From Oasisia sp. SBJ-2009 (lineage: Eukaryota > Annelida > Polychaeta > Sabellida > Siboglinidae), in contig OZ024865.1 of NCBI GenBank assembly GCA_964017155.1, positions 34,890,438 to 34,954,437 on the forward strand: a stretch of 64,000 nt of DNA. Direction: 5' to 3'. Each line of letters starts with the position of its first letter. The first letter of the stretch is position 1. The position numbers and the translations under genes were made by a program. Shown in pieces: positions 1-11,771 of this stretch. Below the pieces are notes generated by a model. It searched no databases. It was not told where the DNA came from and saw nothing but the letters and a program-made list of their open reading frames with translations.

Positions 1-882
1 GTTCAACCAGTGAAATCACCCACGAGGAGTGTACGCAGCATCAGTGCCATCAGCTCATGTGATACTTTTGGGGGATTTTAGCCAAACTGTGCTTGCGTTA
101 CATGCAATGTTTGGAAACAGATAAACCCACCATGCCATGGCTGCTTTGGGTTTGAATGAACGCGTGAAACATAAACTTTGTATGAAGTTTAATATTTAGT
201 TTCTTCATGAGCATCAAACGAGTATTTAGAATTGTATGCTACGACATGAACTGAAGTCGAAGATGGATTTCAGTCAGTCAAGAAAGGTGGGTGAATCGCT
301 GTGCTACTAAGAAAAAATGATACAGCATGCAATAATTGAATAATATAATTGTTCTTGTCATCACACTGACACTGACACTGTCACTGACGTTGCTTGCGTT
401 GATGAAAGAGGTGTTGCTCACTTGCTGCTGTGTGGTCTTGCTTTTGGGTATCGCGCTGCAGTTGTTGGGGAATCGGAAAGTGATGATGGCCGAATCAGCA
501 AGGCCAAGGGTGAGTACAGATTATGCTGTCTCCACTGACGCTGTACCAGCAATGACAATGTCAATGTCTTCGCTTGATATGTCATTGACATTGTGGACGA
601 GGAACACACTGTCACTGTCATTCACTTCATAAATATTTATGTCACAGTCGTATGAGTTGTGTTAATCAATGACATGAATCCCTGACCCTGTCGTATGTTT
701 ATTAAGTCTTATTATCTAAGACTAAATAAGAATATATTATTTTATGAAAGGATGATTCTGATACTAGACTACTACTATTAGTGATGATCTTCTGACACTG
801 TCATTCACGTCTTAAATATTTATGTCACAGTCGTATCAGTTGTGTTAATCAATGACATGTATGCCTGTCGTATGTTTATTAA
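1..882. repeat. Intergenic DNA with a 90-bp direct repeat pair
   Basis: No gene is seen. A segment containing AAATATTTATGTCACAGTCG and TTGTGTTAATCAATGACATG occurs at about 608-704 and again at 794-884. A short CACTGA/CACTGT-rich patch lies at 360-400. Confidence 0.6.
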
Positions 883-1700
883 AGGACAAACAAAGTTAAC
901 TTTTACGTGGCATACACCTAATAGAGTTAATATAAAGTAACAATTTCCACATATACTCAATTTTTTAACGCCAGCGGTTTACCAGAAAAATATTTTTTAA
1001 CACCCAGCCATCCAAATTCTATGCGCAACCCCATCTTAGACGAAGAATGACGTCACGACGGTGATCGAGGCGCTCTCCACGTAGATTCCCTGCATAGGAT
1101 TTGGCTGTTGTCATGAAATGGCTGCATCTCGGCAACGCGCGTAACATGCTGATGACGGTAAATATAAAGTTGTCTATTATTGTTATCGCTGAAATCATCC
1201 CATCAACTGATGATACATGTCTACATCAAAGCAGTTCTCCTCAAAATCGACCGAGCAAAGTGCGCCCGCAAATCACCAACGTGAATCCATTGCTTCAATA
1301 CTACCGGTTGTTTAAACTATTATTGCAACCGTATGCCGAACACGAAGGCATAATTACTAAAGTTTACCATAGATTTAACCACAGATTTAGATATACGTCT
1401 ATAAGCAGCTGCTAGATGTCACGCCAACTGAACGAACTGTCGAAGACTCGAAGTTGTTGACCCTTAACGACGTCGCCGGAAGCTGACCGAGATATAGAAT
1501 GCCGCGCGCTGAATGGCCAAGCCAAATTAACCCTTCGCCTATGGCGGCGTCTAGACCATCGTGGATTTCGTCAGAATTTTAGACTTTAAAGTCACATTCT
1601 GAGTAAACCGCTGACATTAAAAAATTGAGTATATGTGGAAATTGTTACTTTGTATAAACTCTATTAGGTGTATGACACGAAGCCGTAGCCTTTTTGTCCT
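883..1700. mobile_element. TTAA-flanked MITE, 818 bp, about 95-bp inverted repeats
   Basis: The left arm (883-981) and the reverse complement of the right arm (1607-1700) share AGGACAAA, CATACACCTAATAGAGTTT and AGTAACAATTTCCACATATA with few mismatches. TTAA lies directly outside both ends (879-882 and 1701-1704). TTAA duplication is the piggyBac superfamily hallmark. The interior has no transposase, so it is non-autonomous. Confidence 0.85.
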
Positions 1701-1704
1701 TTAA

Positions 1705-3140
1705 GTCTTAACTTACCAAAATATAACATGTGGTGTACCACAAGGTTCCATACTTGGTACAATTTAATTTAGCCTATATTTTATGACATGTAAAGTATCA
1801 ACTGGTATGACACGTATAATAATTGCTGATGACACCAATCTCACAATTTGCATTAATGGAAATAATATTGAAACCTTTTATACTACAGAATGTACTGTCA
1901 GTTAGGTTGGAATGACCATAGAAAATCAAAAACTAAAATGGCTAATAATGTGGTCATTATGAATAGAATCAGCCACCTGTAAAATATTCATGTGTAATAT
2001 ACTCTGTACTCATCATGCCTAAAATGTTCTTACTTACTGCTACGAAGTGTGGGGAAATACGTATGAGAACAAGATGCACCATTATGGTACAGAAGACAAA
2101 AAAACAATAGCTATATGTAAACATGAAGGGTACTTGTCACGAGCAAGACCTGTGTGTGTGCGCGCGCGCGCGTGTGATAATTGATGCACCAGTACGTCGC
2201 GGTTTGCTTCCTCACAATCACGACATGCGCGAGACCTCCGTACGGCGGCCTGACATCTCCTAGAGCATGTGTTTACTGTTGGCCACCCTGCCGTATAGAA
2301 GACAAATAAATCAGTGGATTCAACTTCCGAAGTCTTGAAATAAAACAGCAGTAGATACTGTACTGATATCAGTTGGCGTGACGTCATGATCACCAGTGTA
2401 TTACGTCACAGATACTGACGTTGATTACGCTTCCCGTAAATGCGGGGAAGACCTTCATCGTTGGCGACCGCTGGAAACGAAACCGTGATAGATTGTGGGT
2501 CCAAAGGTAATGACTCAGGACCGTAATGTTTGAGAAGCTGTTTGAGATATGAAGGTATCACATAGTTAAATAATAAATTATTGACTTCTACACTGCTAGT
2601 ATGTTCTAGTTATATCTTAGGTGTCTATTAGTAGAATTTGTTGGCTGATGATACAGTTCTCATACACGGATACAGATAGAAACATCGACGTGGAAACAGA
2701 AAAGGCGTTGGTTAAAGCAGTCGGTAAGATAGGAAAATGGTAGTACGAGATTCTAGTTAACGCTGAACTGTATTAATCAGGTTACGGTTGGAACGTGCAA
2801 ATGGTAAAACTGGAATCACCTCTTATTGGGGGTGACAGCATTCCCATTTTATTTCGATTACTGGACTCTGAAACTTATGAACGGAATTGAAACCGAGTCC
2901 AGTGTGGAAAATGGGAGGTAGGTATAAGTTATTCGCGTAATTAATATGTGTAATAATTTCTGGCAATCACGGAGTAGCAGGAAGAAGGACGACATGGACT
3001 GCTCCAACAGCACCTTTTTATTTTAACAGTGTCATCATCTATAACTATGTACAATGATTAACGCTGTTAGAGTATATCATAATTTATACGTACATATACA
3101 ACAATTGGACCATTAGTTGTATGCCATTGCACCTATTTGT
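1705..3140. other. Intergenic DNA, no gene recognised
   Basis: AT-rich sequence. The only notable items are a short alternating TG/CG run at 2151-2176 (TGTGTGTGCGCGCGCGCGCG) and fragments of open frame without recognisable motifs. Confidence 0.5.
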
Positions 3141-3354
3141 TGTGCGATCACGGTGACCCGCCATCTTGGTAATAAATAACCGAATGTTGTGCATTGTTTA
3201 CCTTGTAACCCAAACGATGCAGCGGTCTGTGGAATGATAATGTCACCTCTAAAGTATGACGGTTACAGAAACGGTCTTTAGGCCACCAGTCCACAGCGGC
3301 ACAACTAACGAATCGACTGTTTCCTCTTGATTTAGTGGTTTTGCTGACGTGTTG

Positions 3355-3487
3355 GATATGGTTATCTAGCGGGATATATATAAGGTTATATTCCATCTTG
3401 TATATTATGCTAAGAAAAGTTAAAAGACTTAGCATAATATACAAGATGGAACATAACCTTATAGATATCCCGCTAGATCACTATATC
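3355..3487. repeat. Near-perfect inverted repeat with 60-bp arms
   Basis: The left arm 3355-3414 and right arm 3428-3487 are inverted copies separated by about 13 bases. The arms contain CTTAGCATAATATACAAGAT and its complement. Confidence 0.88.
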
Positions 3488-3720
3488 CACCACAACACTA
3501 GATCCTCACGTAAATATGAGTCAGTTCTTGCAAATTAGACACTCTGCAAACATATTTAGAAACAGCTTCTTCCCAACCACAATTAAAGAATGGAATTCTC
3601 TGCCCCCAAACACTGTCTCAAGTAAATCACTAAACTCGTTTCAAAAAAATGTAATCCAACATTTTAATAATTAAGTCACACGACCCACCATGCGCACTGG
3701 CGTGATGTGTCCCCAGGATA
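3419..3720 (+). pseudogene. LINE ORF2 reverse transcriptase C-terminal tail fragment
   Basis: Read with one stop or frame break, the strand encodes LSIIYKMEHNLIDIPLD, TRSSRKYE, then FRNSFFPTTIKEWNSLPPNT and SKSLNSFQ. The FFPxTIxEWNSLPxxxxxxxSLxxFK pattern ends many CR1/L2/jockey-type ORF2 proteins. An inverted diverged copy of the first part lies upstream at about 3290-3430. Confidence 0.72.
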
Positions 3721-4865
3721 TTTTGCCAGTAACAGACAGATAGATTGTCTTTTTGCAGTTGCTAAGATACAAGGCCACGTGTCAATTAATCCTTACTGGT
3801 CCTAATAGTGTCTGCTTGTCAAAGGACAATGGTACATGCAATTATCACTGGGACTGACTTTCTACATTCAAGTATCAATGGAATGTTTCACAAGATGTGT
3901 CTCTTCTGTCAACCAGATTCAGACACGTGGTATCAGACCGAGATCATGTAACGTCACGCAGATATTAAGACGAACCACTGGCGGTGTATTGTAGCAAAAA
4001 TATGCATTTCTAACGCTTCACAATATATACATATAATGCCATGTAAATGATCACTACAATGCACAGATGCAATGAGCATATCCACAGTGAACCTTTAAAT
4101 AGCTAGTCGAGACAAATATAATAATCTTTGAATATGTAGATAACTAAAAATGGCTGAAATAACAACATTTTAAATATACTAGCACACAAATTCACTTTCA
4201 TTCTTTTTTTTAATAACTTTTTGGATTGAAATTTGGTCAATTTGTAAATGTAATAATTTGCCACATTTTCATATGTACAGATTTGTTATCAATACAATAT
4301 GATTAGTCATATTGCTTTACACATTGGCTTGCATGCATAGATAATATTATATACCATATTTACATTTGGGTTATGAACTATGTGTATTTTATTCACTATC
4401 AAAGTGTAAAAACTTTCTTGTGAATGCCTTGTAAAATAAGTCATTATTTTTATCAGCTTGTTACATATTCATCATTAACTGGTTTTTATCAGTACACTGT
4501 CAAAAACAATTCCACAGTTTTACTGACATAAGTTAAAGTGCTAGAGACTAGCTACATGCCTCCTTTTGTTTTATTTTAAGAAACCCCCGATAAAACTCCA
4601 CACACAGTTGAAGATGTCATGCATAGGTATATGCCCCCACCATAAAACAAAACAATATTTGTATCGTGAAGTTCCAGTTACATGGCACTCAAATCTGTAT
4701 TTTGATCATGGATAATCTTGAAAACCTTAACTGTAACCTTCCTCCAGTTGGAAGATATACCACATGATGCATGTGTACAAATCACTTTCTCCTGAAATAC
4801 TTAATTTCAATAACAATAATTTAAGTAAAAACACATTTGGGTGATTAGTGTATCATAAGATAGTT
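3721..4865. other. AT-rich intergenic DNA, nothing recognised
   Basis: No open frames with motifs, no inverted termini and no tandem array seen. Confidence 0.5.
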
Positions 4866-5815
4866 TATAACATGATAACTGGTGTGAGAGTTCTATGACA
4901 GTGAAGTCCATTCGAGTTTATAACATGATAGCTTGTGCCAGAGTTCTATGACAGTGAAGTCCACTCGTGTAAGTCGTGTTATAACATGATAGCTGGTGCG
5001 AGAGTTCTATGACAGTGAAGTCCACTCGTGTTATAACATGATAGCTGGTGCGAGAGTTCTATGACAGTGAAGTCCACTCGTGTTCTAACATGATAGCTGG
5101 TGTGAGAGTTCTATGACAGTGAAGTCCACTCGAGTTTATAACATGATAGCTTGTGTCCGAGTTCTATGACAGTGAAATCAACTCATGTTATAACATGATA
5201 GCTCGTGTGAGAGTTCTATGACAGTGAAGTCTACTCGTGTTATAACATGATATCTTGAGCGAGAGTTCTATGACAGTGAAGTCCACTCGTGTTATAACAT
5301 GATATCTTGAGCGAGAGTTCTATGACAGTGAAATCCACTCGTGTTATAACATGATAGCTGGTGTGAGAGTTCTATGACAGTGAAGTCCACTCGTGTTATA
5401 ACATGATATCTTGAGCGAGAGTTCTATGACAGTGAAGTCCACTCGTGTTATAACATGATAGCTGGTGTGAGAGTTCTATGACAGTGAAGTCCACTCGTGT
5501 TATAACATGATATCTTGAGCGAGAGTTCTATGACAGTGAAGTCCACTCGTGTTATAACATGATAGCTGGTGTGAGAGTTCTATGACAGTGAAGTCCACTC
5601 GTGTTATAACATGATATCTTGAGCGAGGGTTCTATGACAGTGAAGTTCACTCGTGTTATAACATGATAGCTGGTGTGAGAGTTCTATGACAGTGAAGTCC
5701 ACTCGTGTTATAACATGATATCTTGAGCGAGAGTTCTATGACAGTGAAGTCCACTCGTGTTATAACATGATAGCTGGTGTGAGAGTTCTATGACAGTGAA
5801 GTCCACTCGTGTTCG
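4866..5815. repeat. 52-bp minisatellite, about 18 copies, with dimeric higher-order structure
   Basis: The unit contains GTTATAACATGATAGCTGGT, then GTGAGAGTTCTATGACAGTG and AAGTCCACTC. From about 5220 two variants alternate (TAGCTGGTGTGAG and TATCTTGAGCGAG), giving a 104-bp higher-order unit. The last unit overlaps RUSF1's stop codon, so the array forms the RUSF1 3' end. Confidence 0.95.
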
Positions 5816-5960
5816 CGGACGTCCCAGCGAGACCGCCACTCGTCCGCACACAGTAGCGCCACCTGGGTGAGCCAGCCCTCATCCTCGGCCAGCTTCACAA
5901 AGTGCGGGAATGTCTCGTGCGTCAGCTGGCGGGAAAGTGTGAGAAGGCTGATGACGTCAC
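5788..5960 (-). CDS. RUSF1: RUSF1 exon 13 (C-terminus and stop)
   Basis: Encodes a segment with HETFPHFVKLAEDEGWLTQV and DEWRSRWD, corresponding to the human 'LDMLFPKFLKGLQDAGW...VDEWRATW' end. The last residues (EHEWTSLS) and the TAG stop fall inside the first unit of the 52-bp minisatellite. Confidence 0.88.
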
Positions 5961-8900
5961 CTGAAATTCACACCTCAGGATCAGAAAGGTTTTGTAAAAT
6001 TCTTAGGGATTTGACACGTGTCTGGCTATTACACGATGCCCTAAAAATATAAGGTCATACATATGGGTGGTAACATTAAAGAATACTGACGTTACTGTGG
6101 ATATTGGACCCACACGGCGTGGTGGGTGAGGTTTTCGCAACTACACAGTGTCTGTTGAACCCAGTGATAAATGGTTATTGTTCGAATGCCTTTTTGTTGC
6201 AAAATTTACAAATGCATTATTTTGTTTACTCGCCGTTATTAGAAATTCTACAGTTCTCCATTTGTATGAAATCATGTCTAATAAATGTTGTTTCTCCTAT
6301 TAATTTATTTGTGTTGTTGTTGGAAATAAAAATTACTCCACTTAGAAATCAGGCTAATATTTAACCCTGGAAATATTTATGATGGTAGACTAACAGCAAC
6401 ATCATAAATTTGTTCAAAGATTTATCACAAAAAATAAAATACAATCTATTACACAAATAATGCCATGAGCCAGCAGTGTCTGTGAAGGAGTTCCTTGTTC
6501 CTTATAGTTTCACATGGAGAAATACATTACAAATCACATGAAAATAGGAACAAAATAATCTTCACTCACTGTTTCGAGCTGCATCTATGACTTTCTGAAG
6601 GAGTGACATTTCGGTGCGTCTCTGTAAAAGTACACCAATGTATTCACACATTGTCCATGACATTCTCATACAAACATAAGCATACTTGTCATGTTGGTTT
6701 TTAGAACTATTAGTCTATTTATGCAGTGACATTTTAAATGACATTCCCAGACAAACGATTAATAAATAATAATACATATATTTTATAAAGTGCAATTTCC
6801 AATAAACAGTTTTTAAAGTTCTGTACAAGACTATTAATCTGATATAATAGTTAACCAGTCAAATAATTTACATCACTTCATTAAAATAAACGAATAAAAC
6901 TGTATTTAAACAATAAATACAGATTAAGTGACGGGTCTTAGACTCTTGTCAGTCTCACCCGGTATGTGATGTGCTTGTGTCGACTGGCATACTCGATCAC
7001 CTCTGCCTGGTACACAGCCATCAACTCATCATGAGCATCGCTGTCCTCGTGGAGGGCGATATTGATGGCACCTACACATCACATCACACAGTATTAACAA
7101 CGTGTTTCTATAGTACATTTAAAAAGGTAAGTACGGTCTTTAAGTACTTCTACACTTCACACCCTGGCAAATTGAACGACGACCCGATTTCTCTACAAAT
7201 AGCCATCATTGTCCATACCCCAACACTCATTCATACGGCTGAGTGAACTATGGCAATGGAGAGAAAACAAACTTGCCAAATGTTTGAAACAGCGATACAG
7301 GATTTCAACCTGGATTATCTCTATTCAAACCCATGCTCTTGCCATTGAACCTGGATGTCTCTATTGAGACCCATGCTCTTGCCATTGAACCTGGATGTCT
7401 CTATTGAGACCCATGCTCTTGCCATTGAACCTGGATGTCTCTATTGGGATCCACGCTCTTGCCATTGAACCTGGGTTTCTCTATTGTGACCCGTGCTCTT
7501 GCCATTGAACCTGGGTTGTCTCTATTGTGACCCGTGCTCTTGCCATTGAACCTGGGTTGTCTCTATTGTGACCCGTGCTCTTGCCATTGAACCTGGGTTG
7601 TCTCTATTGTGACCCGTGCTCTTGCCATTGAACCTGGGTTGTCTCTATTGTGACCCGTGCTCTTGCCATTGAACCTGGGTTGTCTCTATTGTGACCCGTT
7701 CTCTTGCCATTGAACCTGGGTTGTCTCTATTGTGACCCGTGCTCTTGCCATTGAACCTGGGTTGTCTCTATTGTGACCCGTGCTCTTGCCATTGAACCTG
7801 GGTTGTCTCTATTGTAACCTGTGTTCTTGCCATTGAACCTGGGTTGTCTCTATTGAGATCCATGCTCTTGCCATTGAACCTGGGTTGTCTCTATTGAGAC
7901 CCATGCTCTTGCCATTGAACCTGCCTTGTCTTTACTGAGAGACCCATGGCATTGTGCACCACATTTGTCCAAGGTTTCCCACATGTTCACATATGAGATA
8001 AACATAAAGGAAAACATGTATAGACACTGTGCTAAACAAACCTAGTTAAACGAATGTAATTATTTCCATGACAGAAAACTACACAAAACTAGTCCCCATG
8101 ATACAGTCAGTTATTCAAATAGGGCGACCTTAATAATGAGGTTGAACCGACCTTAATAGTGAGGTTGAACCGACCTTAACAGAGAGGCTTAATTTATCTT
8201 AATAGCGAGGTTGAACCGACCTTAATAATGAGGTTCAACCGACCTTAATAGCACAGTGCCAACGTGACTGAGAATATACACTCCTTACCTTTGCGAAGGT
8301 CAACCGCAAGCAGATAGTTGCTGTCTTTGTACAATGTGGCCAGGGTCTTCAGCTGATTAAAGTTCTTTGCAATAACACCAACAGATGTACCAAGATTCAC
8401 ACTGAACTGTCTTCTTGTTCCTGCCAAGACACCGTGCAAGACACATTTAAGAACCACGTAGGGAATGACTGTGTTATTATGAGTATGTTTATGTTACCTG
8501 ACATTATACATGGTTAATCTTCCCATGTGTCTGCTATTAAATCGTAAAATATATTACATTTAAAAATAAATAATTAGGTAAGACTGTCGCTTGTACAGTG
8601 CAGTTGTGATATCTAAAAAAACAAAGGAATCAATTATTTTTCTTTTATATTTGTAGAAAGAACATGTATATGAAAAATAATGAAATAATTCAGTATAACT
8701 ACTCAAATCTGATCACTATAAACCACAAGTTTATGAAATGTTTTTTCTTTTTATGTCATAAAAATACATATCATTGAATTACATTAACATTAAAATACAA
8801 GTCTACCGAGGATTCAAGTACAAAACAAAGACAATGAATGTGTTATACACTTAAAAAGTCATCACTCAGACAACAAAGCAGATCACGTACTCATTAAAAT

Positions 8901-11732
8901 CGGCTCAAGTCGATTAGCTGACTTCACAGAGGTCAAAAGTTCAAACCCAGACGACAGGTATCGCTGCAGGACAATGTGTAGGCGAGTTGGATTGAAGGTT
9001 TCCATGGTAACAGCTGACACGGCTCTGTAGTTTGTGTACAGATGTAGAATGGTGAAAACAAAGAACAGGGTCCAGATTACTCTGCAAAGAAAGATTTTAC
9101 AATTTCAGTAAATATGTGACATTCAGTTGTTTTCCTGGTGACAGCTGAGAGTTGGGATGACCTAATAAAAGAAGGTGAGTGCTTTTTCAGACTGGTTACA
9201 GAGACAACTTAGGCTTAGGAACAAAAACGTTCCAACCCAACCAAGCTGCTTGGGTATAGTTGAAAGACAACCACAGCATTTATAAACTCCCGAGAACTTA
9301 TGTGTGGGAATCATCTTTACACCACAATCAGAAAAAAGTCATATAATAAACATCTCACTAATCTGCACATTTCACTTATCCGACCAAAAACCTTTGGAAC
9401 CAAAATGTGCAGATATACGAGACATCAGATGCTGCATGTTTGTAAATATTGCCTACTGGATATGAGCGATTACTAAATCAATTGCAAGTACTACAAACAA
9501 TTACAGAGCATCACTGCTACATTTTGCACCTACAAAGCACCACTTACACAGGTTTGCCTGTAACCATGGGGATCAGGGCCAAGTTGCACAGCAAAGCTAT
9601 CAAATTCACCAATGTCTCCTGCAAAACAGCACATATTAAAAATAAAACACACACAAAATGTGTCAGCAAACGGACATAACACTTAACAGTGAAAACATTA
9701 CACTTAGTTAATTTAAAAAAAAAATTTCCTGTATACACTTATTTTACAACAACATTAAAATAATATTGTATTAGTTCCACAAGAATAAAACTAGCTATGA
9801 TAGAAATTCCTTTTCTATGGGTAAGTACCAATTATTTTACCACAACAGGATTTTTAAAAGAAAAATAAATATGAGAGTAGGCATTCTATTATTCTAAAGG
9901 AATTATTATTTTTTTGTAACACAGTGCTGCCACCTAGCAGCCTCACCTGACTCCCGTCTTTTGCCGACACATCAGCCATGTTATTTCTGCGAGTCTGATG
10001 TTGCGTCAGCGAGGCTCTGGTGGCTCCCCCTGCCACACCAACCAGGGACTAGTTGCAGCAAACATCAAATCAGTAGTTAAATTAGTTTATTAAACGATGA
10101 ACAACATATGCAGCTCAGGTACACAAATAAAATAAAATAAAAGATTAGAAAATTTAACGATTTTCTGATAATTTAATTATTAATTTTGTTGTCATATTGC
10201 AATATGTTATACTTATGCAACATGTATACGACAAACGCAATCATATTTGACGATGTCTTTTTGTGTCATCAGATATCAAATTAAGCACCACAAACCTCAA
10301 ATCTACAGTTTGGTACACCTACCACACGTCACCATTAGAAACTCAAAGGGGACATATTTGATTTAAGATGACAGTGTTAACGTAATGATTCTGTCAATGA
10401 TTCAATGTGTCCTAACAACTGGATCTAAGATAAAAAAATCCAGGACTGTTCTAAGTAGACTGTAGCTTTGCATAACATGGTATAATTAAACAGTTTATCT
10501 AAAACTATGCTTTGTTTCATATTCAAACACCATTATTAATTGAAATTTACCTAAATAGGAACTACTTTTTACCTAAATATTACTACTATTAACAACACTC
10601 ATTTACTACTATACCTGTACATAAATAATTAAGCACTGTCCTAGAGTAACCTTATTTGAGGTGTTGTAATATGGAGGAGGTGACAATAAAGGAAGGTTTG
10701 TACTCAGGTGTGTGACAGGGATGATTATGGGGTGTACATTTACCTTGCACAGACCCGCCACGCACACAATGAACGTGAAGTAGGGGGTGAAGTGAGGAGC
10801 TAGGATCTCCAGAAAGATTGCCACGTCATTGAGAATGTCAGCAAAAAATCTGAAAACCGATGCAGGTAACAAATGTCCTGAAAGTGACAGCATACGTTTA
10901 CCCACAACATATGCTACGCACAAAGTCACAATATATGTTACACGGTTTGTTGTGGTTGGGTCGGCATCTCATATTGAAATTCAAAATAAATGTTTAGCAA
11001 GCTAGTCAAAATGTCGTTAGCACTCTTTAATGCTACACACACCAGTCGATTTGTGCTTACACACCAAGCAAATAGTCAGTGTTATAGCGCTGACTAACGT
11101 GGATTCGAATGTTTAAAATGATGGTCGGCATTAATTCGCTGCTGGCATTAGATAAGGAGATATCTAATACCAAGTTGGCACTGCAGGCGCATATCCATAG
11201 CCAGGGACCAGTCGGCTGGTGTGAATGAGTTTTTCTCATAAAACAACGGTTAGTGATGTTTTGGCCAATAAGAAATCATAGCACAATCATGTGACAGACC
11301 TAAACATAGCTAATAGGGCATGGCTTTCATTTTTTTACTGTAACATTTTATTGACCTAGCGGGGAAACAAACTATTTATGTTTAGAAAGTTGTACATTAT
11401 TTTTTTATCCTGTAGAAACATCAGAAAAGCGGCAAAAAAGGGCGTCCAGGTTACCTTCGGACTCACCGCCATCTCTTGCAGTCACTGTCAAGGTGCCGTC
11501 TGTAAACAGATGAACACTTCCTCCATAACTTGCCATAACATTATTATCAGAATGCAGACTTGCAGAGAACGATGTTGTATCAATTCTAATCACTTATTAA
11601 TTAATAACATTGTTTACCAACGACAAACATACTCAAAACTAAAAAATTATAATATCATGGTACAGCTTTATTTAGCAAACTAGCACATCTTCAAAATATA
11701 CTATTCCCAATTAGTATATATTTCAAAGTGTG

Positions 11733-11771
<39 letters not shown>

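Noticed and set aside
4866..5815. CRISPR-like array
   Set aside because: The units are contiguous 52-bp repeats with no unique spacers, in an animal gene context.
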